From: Flavobacteriales bacterium
GTDB lineage: Bacteria > Bacteroidota > Bacteroidia > Flavobacteriales_F > PHOS-HE28
Assembly: GCA_016705955.1 (NCBI GenBank)
Contig: JADJKO010000002.1
Span: forward strand, 744,001 to 808,000
DNA length: 64,000 bases
Reading direction: 5' to 3'
Made by a program: the position numbers and the translations under genes. The notes below the pieces were generated by a model that was not told the origin of the DNA, ran no database searches, and worked only from the letters and a program-made list of their open reading frames with translations. Positions 51,483 through 60,560 of this stretch are shown piece after piece (positions within the stretch are counted from its first letter, which is position 1; every line of letters begins with the position of its first letter).

Positions 51483-54400
51483 ATGATCCATCGGTCCTGT
51501 GCGGCAGCCGTTTCGAAAGGGGTGTTCCTTCTGCTGCTGTTCCTGCCCATGGGCGGCAATGCCCAGCGCTATTTCTTCGAGAACGTTTCGGTACAACAAG
51601 GTCTTCCGGCGAGCAAAGTGTACTGCGCTGCGCAGGGGAATGATGGCACGATCTGGATCGGGACCGAGGCCGGTCTGGCCAGTTACGATGGGATCACCGT
51701 TTACAATCACGGCACTGCGGACGGTGTGGCCTCCGGTGGTGTGCGTGCGTTGTTGGTGGACAAGGATGGCGGGCTCTGGGCGGGACACCTGGAAGGAGGA
51801 CTCACCCACTTCGATGGTCGAAGGTTCCGGACGCTCACGGTGGGCAGCGGGATCACCAGCGCCATCACCGGCATCGTCCAGGACAGGTCCGGGAAGATCT
51901 GGTTGAGCACAGCGGGACAAGCTGCGTGGTCCCTCGGGACCTTGCCCGAAGAGGGGAATGCGATCACGGCAGAACAACACGGTGAAGCGAGCGGGATCAA
52001 GAACAAGCTTCTCAGCATGACCGAGTTCCAAGATGGAACGATCTGCTTCGTCGAGGATGGTGGCGGATTGCCCACGATCAAGGACGGCCGAACAGCGGAT
52101 CTGGCCTTACCCGGTGCATTGGGATTGTTCAACCCGACATCCGTGTTCCAGGATTCGCACGGCAGCATCTGGGTGGGCACGCAGGGCGGTGGTGCATTCC
52201 GCGTGGAGCCGAAGACGAACAGGTTCGATCGCTTCGACATCGGCAATGGCATGAACAGCAACACCGTGATCTGCTTCGGTGAGGACGGTGTGGGCAATGT
52301 GTGGATCGGAACGATCGATGGCGGTGCGTCGGTGGTGAGCAATTCCGGCGTACGGACCTACGGATTGAACAATGGCTTGCATGGTCGATTCGTGCGGTGT
52401 GTCGTACGCGACCGCGAAGGCAATTTGCTCATCGGAACCAGTGATAGCGGTCTGGATATTTTCAAAGGCGACCGCTTCGTGAGTTATGATGAAGCCGATG
52501 GCCTCATCGATCCCAAGGTCTTCGCCGTCATGGAGGATCGCAACGGACGCACATGGTTCGGAACCAACGCTGGCATCTCGATCCTGTCCAATAACGCTCC
52601 ACCTGAATTCATCACGGTTCAAAAGGGTCAACTCACCACCAACTTCATCCGCAGCTTGAAGGAGGATGAGAAGGGCTACGTGTGGGTGGGAACCGAGAAT
52701 GGCGGATTGCTCCGTTATGATCCACGCGCCGGCGGAAAGGCGGTGGATGCGGTGGAAGTGTCCGGCAGTCTGGCCGATCTGAAAGTGACCGCATTGGAGC
52801 TCGGCCAGCCCGGCGAGATATGGGTCGGTGGCTTGAACGGCTTGCGTCGTTACCTCCCGGGTTCAGGAACGGTCCCGACCGTGTACACCGAGGAGGAAGG
52901 ACTTGCAGGGAACAACGTCACGTCGATCTATCGTGATCACAACGGTACCATCTGGGTGGGCAGCACAGTGAACGGGATCACGCGGATCGATAACGGCAAG
53001 GCGGTCCGCGTGGACCTCGGCCGCTCGTTCGCGGCCAGTTGCTTCACACAGGACAAGGAGGGCCGCTTGTGGGTAGGTACCGAAGGCCAAGGGATCATCG
53101 TGTTGGAGAATGGCAAGGAGGTGCAACGGTTCACCACGGAGGAAGGCCTGCTGAGCAACACGATCAAGGCGCTTGGCGTGGACGGAAGTGGCCACGTTTG
53201 GATCGGCACCAACAAAGGCCTGAACAAGTGGCGGCACAAGAAGGATGGCTTCATCGCCTTCACGGAGCGCGCGGGCTTCACCGGGATCGAAGTGAAACCC
53301 AACGCGGTCTGCACCTTGGAGAACGGAGGCATCCTGTTCGGTACTGTGAACGGTGCAACGCGGGTGGGTAGCGAACAGGAAAGTGATCGCAGCGTTCCGC
53401 CGTTGGTCACCATCAGGGCGTGGAAGGTGAACCTGGAGGACCGGCCATTGGTCATGGACATGTCCTTGGACCACACCGAGCGCAACGTGCGCATTGTTTA
53501 CGGCAGTGTGGCCTTGAGCGATCCCGCTGCTGTGCGGTACCAATACAAGCTGGAAGGACTGGACGAGGATTGGCAACCGATCACCACGGCCACCGAGGCG
53601 CATTACCCCGCACTGCCCGCCGGCAATTACACCTTCAAGGTGAAAGCAATGGATCGCACCGGTGAATGGACCGATCCCCCGGCGGAGTTCCGCTTCTCCA
53701 TGCTACCCCCATGGTACCGCTCGTGGTGGTTCTACACCGCGTTGGCGCTCTTCATCGGCGTCACGCTCTTCAGCTACATCAAGGTGCGCGAACGCCAACT
53801 CCGCACGCGCAACCTGATCCTGGAGCGCAAGGTGGATGAGCGCACCGCCGAGGTGGTGGCGCAGAGTAAGGAGATCGAAGGGCAGAAGGTGGAGATCGAA
53901 GGATTGCTCCTGAACATCCTGCCGAAGGAGATCAGCGAAGAGCTCAAGGTGAACGGCAAGGCCACGGCACGAAGGCACGACGAGGTCTCGGTGATGTTCA
54001 CCGATATGAAAGGCTTCACCAAGGCGGCGGAGAAGATGACGCCGGAGGAACTGGTGAATGAATTGGACGAGTGCTTCATCCACTTCGATGACATCATCGG
54101 GAAGTACGGGTTGGAGAAGATCAAGACCATTGGGGATAGTTACATGAGCGCTGGTGGCGTACCGAGAAGCGACAAGTTCCACGCGCACAAGTCGGTATTG
54201 GCAGGCTTGGAGATCCGAGAACTCATGGCGGAGTGGAAACGCCAGCGCGAAGCGAAAGGCAAGGTGCCGTGGGTGCTCCGGATCGGGATCCATTCGGGTC
54301 CTGTCGTGGCGGGTGTGGTGGGCAAGCGGAAGTTCGCCTACGACATCTGGGGTGATACGGTGAACACGGCCAGCCGCATGGAGAGCAGCGGCGAACCCGG

Positions 54401-54617
54401 TGAACTGAACATCAGTGGCGACACCTACGAATTGGTGAAGGACTGTTTCGAATGCACCCACCGTGGACAGGTGGAAGCGAAGAACAAGGGAAAGATCGAT
54501 ATGTACTTCGTGGTGCGCATCAAGCCGGAGTGCAGCGCCGATAAGAACGGGACGCGACCGAATGAAGCACTATTGAAACGCCTTGGACTGGAAGTGGGGA
54601 CGGAGCAATTCGCGTAG
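51483..54617 (+). CDS. Reg_prop/Y_Y_Y sensor adenylate cyclase
   Basis: 1044 aa. Signal peptide (about 1-27), two-component-regulator beta-propeller repeats (WIGTEAGLASYDG, VWIGTIDGG, LWVGTEGQG), a Y_Y_Y domain (YKLEGLDEDWQ...LPAGNYTFKVKA), one membrane helix (WWFYTALALFIGVTLFSYI), a coiled coil, and a class III cyclase. Metal Asp841 (MFTDMKGFT) and Asp885 (IKTIGDSYMS) are present. The Lys in EKIKT and Asp954 (YDIWGDTVN) favour ATP; Asn961 and Arg965 complete the site. It likely converts a periplasmic signal to cAMP. Its end overlaps the convergent Nudix gene by 48 bases. Confidence 0.9.
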   Translation: MIHRSCAAAVSKGVFLLLLFLPMGGNAQRYFFENVSVQQGLPASKVYCAAQGNDGTIWIGTEAGLASYDGITVYNHGTADGVASGGVRALLVDKDGGLWAGHLEGGLTHFDGRRFRTLTVGSGITSAITGIVQDRSGKIWLSTAGQAAWSLGTLPEEGNAITAEQHGEASGIKNKLLSMTEFQDGTICFVEDGGGLPTIKDGRTADLALPGALGLFNPTSVFQDSHGSIWVGTQGGGAFRVEPKTNRFDRFDIGNGMNSNTVICFGEDGVGNVWIGTIDGGASVVSNSGVRTYGLNNGLHGRFVRCVVRDREGNLLIGTSDSGLDIFKGDRFVSYDEADGLIDPKVFAVMEDRNGRTWFGTNAGISILSNNAPPEFITVQKGQLTTNFIRSLKEDEKGYVWVGTENGGLLRYDPRAGGKAVDAVEVSGSLADLKVTALELGQPGEIWVGGLNGLRRYLPGSGTVPTVYTEEEGLAGNNVTSIYRDHNGTIWVGSTVNGITRIDNGKAVRVDLGRSFAASCFTQDKEGRLWVGTEGQGIIVLENGKEVQRFTTEEGLLSNTIKALGVDGSGHVWIGTNKGLNKWRHKKDGFIAFTERAGFTGIEVKPNAVCTLENGGILFGTVNGATRVGSEQESDRSVPPLVTIRAWKVNLEDRPLVMDMSLDHTERNVRIVYGSVALSDPAAVRYQYKLEGLDEDWQPITTATEAHYPALPAGNYTFKVKAMDRTGEWTDPPAEFRFSMLPPWYRSWWFYTALALFIGVTLFSYIKVRERQLRTRNLILERKVDERTAEVVAQSKEIEGQKVEIEGLLLNILPKEISEELKVNGKATARRHDEVSVMFTDMKGFTKAAEKMTPEELVNELDECFIHFDDIIGKYGLEKIKTIGDSYMSAGGVPRSDKFHAHKSVLAGLEIRELMAEWKRQREAKGKVPWVLRIGIHSGPVVAGVVGKRKFAYDIWGDTVNTASRMESSGEPGELNISGDTYELVKDCFECTHRGQVEAKNKGKIDMYFVVRIKPECSADKNGTRPNEALLKRLGLEVGTEQFA

Positions 54618-55226
54618 CTCGGCCAGCATCATGGCGGTGGCCCCCCACACGGCGTGGCCTTCGATATCGAAGTAGGGCACCAGAACGGATCGACCCAGCA
54701 TGACGAGGTGCTGCTGGCGGTGCTTGAGGATATCATCGCGCAGCACGAGTTCCAACGGGGCTTCGATCAGTGCAGCTACTTCGCGTGGATCAGGTGCCAC
54801 CGCTCCGAGTTCCGGCAACATACCGATGAACGGCGTGACCAATGATCGGCTTGGCGGGATGTACACCGGTGTGAGCATCCCCAGGACCTCAACGCCATTC
54901 ACGGCAGCGCCTGTCTCCTCGCTGAATTCGCGCAATGCGGTGGACCGCAGATCCGCATCCTCCGGTTCCATGCGACCGCCGGGGAAGGCCACTTGCCCGC
55001 TGTGTACACCTTCATAAGTGGGCCGAAGCATCAGCAGCAGATGCGGCACCGCCTGTCGTTCGTAGATCAGGGCGAGAACGGCGCTCTCGCGTGGTGGTGG
55101 CGAAATGCGCCGTGCGGCTTCGAGGTCTTCGCGTTTGTAGCCCGAGAGTTCCAGGAACGCATCATGTCCCGGAAGCGGTTCGCGCAGCCGTTGTTGCAAC
55201 CGATCGCGGATCGCGGTGATGGTCAT
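54570..55226 (-). CDS. CoA-pyrophosphatase-type Nudix hydrolase
   Basis: 218 aa. The Nudix box is GRMEPEDADLRSTALREFSEETGA (about 84-107), with RESAVLALIY before it. The SGQVAFPGGR lead-in and PVYIPPSRSLVTPFIG downstream match the NudL/CoAse subgroup. Such enzymes hydrolyse CoA and its derivatives. The ATG at 55226 overlaps the stop of the upstream lipoprotein gene (ATGA). Confidence 0.85.
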   Translation of the reverse strand: MTITAIRDRLQQRLREPLPGHDAFLELSGYKREDLEAARRISPPPRESAVLALIYERQAVPHLLLMLRPTYEGVHSGQVAFPGGRMEPEDADLRSTALREFSEETGAAVNGVEVLGMLTPVYIPPSRSLVTPFIGMLPELGAVAPDPREVAALIEAPLELVLRDDILKHRQQHLVMLGRSVLVPYFDIEGHAVWGATAMMLAELRELLRPHFQSKAFQ

Positions 55227-55735
55227 TCGACCCCTTCTGCTTCGAGCGCCTTCACCAATCGCTCCGCTTGCTTCGCGTAGGTGTGCCTCCCTTTCGCCAC
55301 GATGGCCTTCGCACCTTTCAATGCGCGCGGGGATTGGTCGCTGCACAACCAGCACACCACCGTGTACCACTCGCATTGGTCCGCGAACCCCTTCTCGTTG
55401 GAACCCTCCAAACGATCGATCGCCCGTTCAGCCTCGAAGGGTTTGCCGATCGCCAATTGGCTGCACGCGAGGTAGAGCCACGCGCCCTTTGCGGCATCCT
55501 TCCGATCCAAGTACACCAGCAAGCCTTTCTCTGCACCTGCATGATCACCGGCCTTGTACAGCTTCATCGCATCCACATAACCATCGTTGTGGATCGTGCG
55601 CACCTGGTCACTGACGAGATCCATGTATGGTTCGAAGGTGCGTTCGCACAGCGTGCCCTTCGGTGCTGGTTCGCAGGACGCGAAGAACATAAGGAGTGGA
55701 AGAACGGTAACGGAGAGCGATCGAAGAAGGGTCAT
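55223..55735 (-). CDS. TPR-like lipoprotein, hypothetical
   Basis: 170 aa. Lipobox FFASC near residue 21. The mature part has helical repeats (AMKLYKAGDHAGAEKGLLVYLDRKDA, ACSQLAIGKPFEAERAIDRL). It has cysteines at C-terminal EWYTVVCWLCSD. Function unknown. Coupled to the Nudix hydrolase. The ATG follows TACCTTCG by 12 bases. Confidence 0.65.
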   Translation of the reverse strand: MTLLRSLSVTVLPLLMFFASCEPAPKGTLCERTFEPYMDLVSDQVRTIHNDGYVDAMKLYKAGDHAGAEKGLLVYLDRKDAAKGAWLYLACSQLAIGKPFEAERAIDRLEGSNEKGFADQCEWYTVVCWLCSDQSPRALKGAKAIVAKGRHTYAKQAERLVKALEAEGVE

Positions 55736-55747
55736 GATGCGATGCGC

Positions 55748-55755
55748 CGAAGGTA
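55748..55755 (-). promoter_or_regulatory. Putative -7 box of the lipoprotein-Nudix pair
   Basis: TACCTTCG on the minus strand, 12 bases before the lipoprotein ATG. Confidence 0.35.
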
Positions 55756-55849
55756 CCGGCCCATGCGATCTACAGGTTACCGTTGCCTGATCAGCTCTGA
55801 TGTTCCTGGGTCCTCTTGTCCTTGCAGGCAATGGTGTTCAGGTTGCTGC

Positions 55850-56430
55850 GACCCCGTCGGGGTCGATCCAAGCGGTTACGTTTTCTACATGCTTTGACCC
55901 CTCCGGGGTCATAATTGCCCCGTGCTTTCGGAACCGTTGTGCTTGCAGCGGATAGCACTTCGCGTTTGGTACACGCTCCGACTCCTCCACGATCACGCGC
56001 ATCGATCGTTTCGACCCCAACGGGGTCGCAGCATATGGAATGTGTTCATCCATCATGTGGTCCGACCCCAACGGGGTCGCAGCATATAGCTCCACGATCA
56101 CGCGCATCGATCGTTTCGACCCCAACGGGGTCTACGGGGTCGCAGCATATGGAATGTGTTCATCCATCATGTGGTCCGACCCCAACGGGGTTGCAGCATA
56201 TAGCTCCACGATCACGCGCATCGATCGTTTCGACCCCAACGGGGTCGCAGCGTATGGAATGTGTTCATCCATCGTGTGGTCCCCAACGGGGTCGCAGCAT
56301 CAACTGTTCATGTGTTCTACACGCTTTGACCCCTCCGGGGTCTTGCACGGTCCTTTGCTTGCGACCCCGCAGGGGTCACAGCCTGTAGCAATGCGTTCAT
56401 CCATCGTGTGGTCCGACCCCAACGGGGTCG
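55850..56430. repeat. Array of GACCCCnnnGGGGTC palindromes in 105-bp tandem units
   Basis: About ten or eleven palindromes, mostly GACCCCAACGGGGTC flanked by TCGCAGCAT. Between them, two spacer types alternate: ...CTCCACGATCACGCGC... and ...GTGTTCATCCATCATG.... The CTCCAC anchor repeats at 55985, 56090 and 56204, a 105-bp period with one 9-bp insertion (TCTACGGGG) near 56123. No gene in the block. Confidence 0.85.
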
Positions 56431-56455
56431 CAGCAGCTTTCCCGATCAGCGACGT

Positions 56456-57418
56456 TCAGTCAACACCGTTGCCCGAATGGATCAGCACCCCACGACCCAC
56501 CACATGATCCGCAGGAAGGAATCCCCAATACCGTGAATCCGCGCTGTAGTGGCGACAATCGCCGAGGACGAAGTAGTAGTCCTGCTCCACCACATAGTTG
56601 GTGAGCGGTGATCCATCCAGCAACATCGTATTGCCGTTCACGCCCAGCGTGTGGCCCTCGTACACGCTCATCAAGCGGTCGTACAACGGGAAGTTGTCCA
56701 CGTTGATGTGCAAGGTGTCACCCTTGCGTGGCACGCTGATCGGACCGTAGTCATCACCATTCCATGCGTAGCGCGGACTGAACGGAAAGAGGTGTCGGCG
56801 CGAACCGGTGGCCAAGCGCATGGGATCCGCGCTGATCACCATCGGATCCTTTTCGACCTCCTTCGCCAACACCGCGTTCAGTGGCACTTCGATGTTTCCG
56901 CGATCGCGGATCGCCAACTCCTTCGGAAGTTGAAGACTTCGCAGGATCTCATCCGCGACCACCTCGCCGCTATCCTTCACCCGGATCAGGTAGCTCATCG
57001 TGATCCCCGGTTGCGGGGCTTGCACTTCACCATTCACCACGAGGTGACCACGCTTCACCTGCAATACATCGCCGGGTCCGGCCGCTACGCGCTTCACCAA
57101 CAGCGGCCGCTTGCGCATCGGGTCGCGGTCCTTCAACGGATCACGGAAGACCACGACATCGCCGCGATCAAGACCCGCCCATGCGGACCAACGCAGCACC
57201 AGAAGCAGATCGCCCGGCTTCAACGTGGCGTACATGCTCGTACTCTGCACGCTCACGAAACGGAACACGAAGGCGTGCAACGCCACCAGCACCACCAGCG
57301 CCAGTAGGAACGCGCGGAACCATTCGTTACGGAGGAATGCCGTTTTTCGTGCGGAGGAGCCTGCCCCGGGCTTGAACCGGGGTTGTTCGTTGCTCGGGGT
57401 GTCCATTTCAATCACCAT
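56456..57418 (-). CDS. lepB: Signal peptidase I, second copy
   Basis: 320 aa. One N-terminal membrane helix (about 37-54), then catalytic Ser61 in VQSTSMYATL and Lys109 in LLVKRVAAGPGD, followed by GHLVVNGE and the C-terminal box YYFVLGDCRHYSADSRYWGF. It cleaves Sec signal peptides in the periplasm. The ATG may be codon 5 (MDTPS). It lies 74 bases downstream of the larger lepB. Confidence 0.9.
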   Translation of the reverse strand: MVIEMDTPSNEQPRFKPGAGSSARKTAFLRNEWFRAFLLALVVLVALHAFVFRFVSVQSTSMYATLKPGDLLLVLRWSAWAGLDRGDVVVFRDPLKDRDPMRKRPLLVKRVAAGPGDVLQVKRGHLVVNGEVQAPQPGITMSYLIRVKDSGEVVADEILRSLQLPKELAIRDRGNIEVPLNAVLAKEVEKDPMVISADPMRLATGSRRHLFPFSPRYAWNGDDYGPISVPRKGDTLHINVDNFPLYDRLMSVYEGHTLGVNGNTMLLDGSPLTNYVVEQDYYFVLGDCRHYSADSRYWGFLPADHVVGRGVLIHSGNGVD

Positions 57419-57420
57419 TC

Positions 57421-57492
57421 AGCCGAACAACGAACAACCCTCCACACGAACAACCTACTTCCCCACGAACAACCTACTTCACCACGAACAAC
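57421..57492. repeat. Direct repeats CACGAACAACCTACTTC
   Basis: Four or five tandem GAACAACC-family units in the spacer between the two signal peptidase genes. Confidence 0.65.
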
Positions 57493-59067
57493 TTATCTAA
57501 CCACCGTGAACAAGCGCTTCCAACGGATGCCCGTATCCGGATCCTTGGTGAACCACACCAGCACCGCTTTGCCCACGATGTGATCGAAGGGCACGAAGCC
57601 CCAGAAGCGGCTGTCCTGCGAACGGTGGCGATTGTCGCCCATCATCCAGTAGTAGTCCTGTTCGAAGGTGTAGCTGGTGACAGGTGATCCATCGATCAGG
57701 ATCTGTTGTCCTGAGCTGGCCGAAGGATCCACCTTCAGGTCGTGGCCTTCATACACGCGGATCGCGCGCTCGTACAGCGGCAGGATCTTCAGGTCCAGTT
57801 GCAAGGTGGCACCTGCTTTCGGGATCCAGAGCGGTCCGAAGTTGTCCTCGCTCCAATCGTACGCCGGGTTGCTCGGGAAGATCGGGCGGAAGTAACGCGG
57901 ATCGCTGTAGAAGCCGGCCTCGTGGTCCTGGCGCTTCATGCTCACCACGCTGTCGAACTTCTCCAATTTCGCTGCGACGGTGGGCGATGTGGGGATGAGC
58001 GCGTAGAAGCTGCCGTCCTGCATCTGGCCTTGGTACACATCACTGGCCGAGATGTCGAAGAGGGTCTTGATGCGGTCGGTGTTGAGTGGTGCCGAAAGCA
58101 CGAACTCGTAGTTGTACTGGCCGGTGTTCGCCAGCGCCAGTGGTTCGCTGTTCACATACACCTGGCCATGCGTCACGCGCAGGCTATCCCCCGGCGTACC
58201 GATGCACCGCTTGATGTAGTTCTCCTGCTTGTCCACCGGACGGATCAGCAAGCCGCCGCCGGGCTTCAAGATCTCTCGTCCGTCGGGCTGGCGTTCCGCC
58301 ATCCGGTAGTTCGGGTCGTTCAATTTCGCGAAGCCGTGTTCGCGCTTCAACTGGTAGTAGCTCTGGTTCTGGAAATTCGCCACCACGGTATCTCCTTCGG
58401 GGAAGTTGAAGACCACGGCATCACCGCGTTGGGGTGTTCCGAAGCCGGGAAGTCTGCGGTACGGTTGGCTGAACCAGGTAACGAACGACTGCGAATTCAC
58501 CACCGGAATGGTGTGGTGCGTGAAGGGGAAGGTCAGCGGCGTCATCGGCAAGCGCGGACCGTAGCTCAACTTGCTTACGAAGAGGTAATCGCCCACGAGC
58601 AAGCTCTTCTCCATGGAAGGTGTGGGGATCGTGAACGCCTCGAAGGTGTACGTGCGGAACACCGTCGCCACGATCACTGCGAAGAGGATCGCATCGCCCC
58701 ACTGGCCCAGCAGCCCGCGCTTGCGACTACCGGCGGGGATCGGACCCACGTAGCTGTTCTGCGCGAACACCGTGGCCGGCACTTTCCACCACGGCAGGAA
58801 GGTCATCAGCACATGCTCCTTGAACCGGCGCTCGCCGAGCACGATGGAGATGTTCACGTTCATCAGGATGAACATGAGCAGGTTCACGCCCGGCACGATG
58901 AAGAGCACGATCCACCACCACGGCTTGCCGGTGATCTTCAGCCACACCAGGATGTTGTAGCCCGGCACGAAGGCCGCCCACGTCGGCTTACCCGCCTTCT
59001 GGAAGAGTTTCCACAAGCTGGCCAGCAGAATGGCGAAGTAGGCGTAGAGGAAGATGTACGGGATCAT
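57493..59067 (-). CDS. lepB: Signal peptidase I with N-terminal membrane extension
   Basis: 524 aa. An N-terminal domain of about 100 residues with three membrane segments (YIFLYAYFAILLASLWKLF, WWIVLFIVPGVNLLMFIL) precedes the peptidase, as in many Bacteroidota LepB. Catalytic Ser151 is in PTPSMEKSL and Lys286 in YIKRCIGTPGD; the C-terminal box reads YYWMMGDNRHRSQDSRFWGF. A copy of the mini-repeat at 57709-57727 lies in frame and encodes SASSGQ. Follows dapB in the usual Bacteroidota order. Confidence 0.92.
   Translation of the reverse strand: MIPYIFLYAYFAILLASLWKLFQKAGKPTWAAFVPGYNILVWLKITGKPWWWIVLFIVPGVNLLMFILMNVNISIVLGERRFKEHVLMTFLPWWKVPATVFAQNSYVGPIPAGSRKRGLLGQWGDAILFAVIVATVFRTYTFEAFTIPTPSMEKSLLVGDYLFVSKLSYGPRLPMTPLTFPFTHHTIPVVNSQSFVTWFSQPYRRLPGFGTPQRGDAVVFNFPEGDTVVANFQNQSYYQLKREHGFAKLNDPNYRMAERQPDGREILKPGGGLLIRPVDKQENYIKRCIGTPGDSLRVTHGQVYVNSEPLALANTGQYNYEFVLSAPLNTDRIKTLFDISASDVYQGQMQDGSFYALIPTSPTVAAKLEKFDSVVSMKRQDHEAGFYSDPRYFRPIFPSNPAYDWSEDNFGPLWIPKAGATLQLDLKILPLYERAIRVYEGHDLKVDPSASSGQQILIDGSPVTSYTFEQDYYWMMGDNRHRSQDSRFWGFVPFDHIVGKAVLVWFTKDPDTGIRWKRLFTVVR
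57709..57727. repeat. In-gene mini-repeat in lepB
   Basis: TCCTGAGCTGGCCGAAGGA, a 19-bp copy of the dispersed palindrome, read in frame near DPSASSGQQ of LepB. Confidence 0.65.
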
Positions 59068-59101
59068 GCGTGTGTGTACAGGTGTATCGTGTAAAAGCGG
59101 A

Positions 59102-59842
59102 TCAACTCAGGTCGAGGACGTCATCCATCGTGAAAAAACCGCGGCGTCCTTTCAGCCACTCTGCGGCAACCACGGCCCCGATGGCGAAACCGCTGCGATC
59201 AAAAGCCTCATGCGTGATCACGATCCGATCATTGCTTCCGGACCACGTGACCGAATGCTTGCCGATCACTTCGCCGGTGCGATCGCTGATAATGGGGAGG
59301 GCTTGGTCGTTGTTCGTTGTTGGTTGTTCGAGTTGAACGGCGGTCTCTTTTTCGCGCAGGTTCCACCCCGAGTATCGTTGCGTCTTCAGATCAATGTCCC
59401 GTGCGAGCGTGATCGCCGTTCCACTGGGCGCATCCAACTTGTGGATGTGATGGATCTCGTCGATGTGCGCATGGTACTCTGGTCGCGTGTCCATCAGACC
59501 GGCGAGCGTTTTGTTCAAGCGGAAGAAGAGGTTCACACCGATGCTGAAGTTGCTGGCCCAAAGAAGGCTGCCCTGCTTCTCGTCGACGAGCCGCTTGATC
59601 TCGTGCAAGTGATCGTACCAACCCGTGGTGCCCACCACCACCGGAACGCCGTGTTCCAAGCAGAGCCGCATGTTCGCCAGCGCTTGGTCCGGTTTGCTGA
59701 ATTCGATGGCCACGTCCGCGCCGGTGGGAGGGGTTCCAGCGTTCGCAGCATTCACACGCAACACCACTTCATGTCCGCGCGCGGTCGCTGCTGCTTCGAT
59801 GGCCTTGCCCATCTTCCCGAAACCGTAGAGTGCGATCCGCAT
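59102..59842 (-). CDS. dapB: 4-hydroxy-tetrahydrodipicolinate reductase
   Basis: 246 aa. NAD(P)H-binding GFGKMGKA (7-14), DVAIEFSKP, VVVGTTGW, and the catalytic HHIHKLDAPSGTA (His131/132, Lys135). Last half-step of the lysine/diaminopimelate branch. Residues 171-180 (LEQPTTNNDQ) are encoded by GAACAACC repeat DNA (59301-59330), an insert in a variable loop. ATG at 59842. Stands between lepB and DUF5683. Confidence 0.92.
   Translation of the reverse strand: MRIALYGFGKMGKAIEAAATARGHEVVLRVNAANAGTPPTGADVAIEFSKPDQALANMRLCLEHGVPVVVGTTGWYDHLHEIKRLVDEKQGSLLWASNFSIGVNLFFRLNKTLAGLMDTRPEYHAHIDEIHHIHKLDAPSGTAITLARDIDLKTQRYSGWNLREKETAVQLEQPTTNNDQALPIISDRTGEVIGKHSVTWSGSNDRIVITHEAFDRSGFAIGAVVAAEWLKGRRGFFTMDDVLDLS
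59301..59330. repeat. GAACAACC repeat within dapB
   Basis: TTGTTCGTTGTTGGTTGTTC within the gene; complementary to the GAACAACC family units elsewhere. Confidence 0.6.
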
Positions 59843-59932
59843 GCGTCCGTTCCCCGCCGTGCGGGCAATGGCGCCGAAGGTAACCGGCTCCCCATTGGCC
59901 GGACCTTGAAGAATTGTGAACGGCAACCGACC

Positions 59933-60499
59933 TCAGCGAAGGGTCAACGCCAACGAGAACCCCGGCGCGCCCTGTGCCGCCAAAGGCAGGGAAGGGGACA
60001 CCTGTAGCGAAAGGTCCGAACTCACATCGAAGCGCACGAAGTGTGCATCCACGCTGGCATCCACGATGTTCAGCACGTACACCAGCCCGCAGGCGATGTA
60101 GCTCAGGTCGCGCCAGCGGCGGTAGGTGTCGGCCACGTTCAGGACGGTCTGGGAACCGAACTGCCCATTGAACTCATCCACGGTGCTCGGGTCGTTGTCC
60201 GTCAGCGCGATGTACGCATCCTTGTACCGCTGGTACTGGCTGTTGTTCTCCCGGATGAAGTAGATGCTCGTGCCCAGGCCCACCAACACGATCGGCGCTT
60301 TCCAGTACTTCTTGTTGTACACCTGCCCCGCGCCGGGCACCACCGCGCTGAGGATGCTGGCTTTGGTGGGGGAGTGGCGGTGGCGCCAGTCCAAGGTGTC
60401 GGCGTGCGGAATGCTCCGGGCCGCGCTATCGGACTGCGCGCGCGCAATGAGCGGTGCCCCGAACAGGAGCGTGATCGTTAGATAGCGAAGGAGCGTCAC
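59933..60499 (-). CDS. DUF5683 domain protein
   Basis: 188 aa from a GTG start with a signal peptide ending near APLIARAQ. Core: ASILSAVVPGAGQVYNKKYWKAPIVLVGLGTSIYFI, then YIACGLVYVLNIVDASVDAHFV, as in DUF5683. The family is usually found upstream of dapB and lepB in Bacteroidota, often after parAB; here parAB are absent. GACCTTTG lies 4 bases before the start. Its first 30 codons and leader are duplicated at 61360-61485. Confidence 0.85.
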   Translation of the reverse strand: MTLLRYLTITLLFGAPLIARAQSDSAARSIPHADTLDWRHRHSPTKASILSAVVPGAGQVYNKKYWKAPIVLVGLGTSIYFIRENNSQYQRYKDAYIALTDNDPSTVDEFNGQFGSQTVLNVADTYRRWRDLSYIACGLVYVLNIVDASVDAHFVRFDVSSDLSLQVSPSLPLAAQGAPGFSLALTLR

Positions 60500-60560
60500 G
60501 TCGCAAAGGTCGGGAACCGACGGGGAGAAGCGAGCGGGTCCATGTCGGCATCAGCGGGAA

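Noticed and set aside
55850..56430. CRISPR array
   Set aside because: The palindromes are short, the intervals are 25-60 bases and the 'spacers' repeat each other. No cas gene is near.
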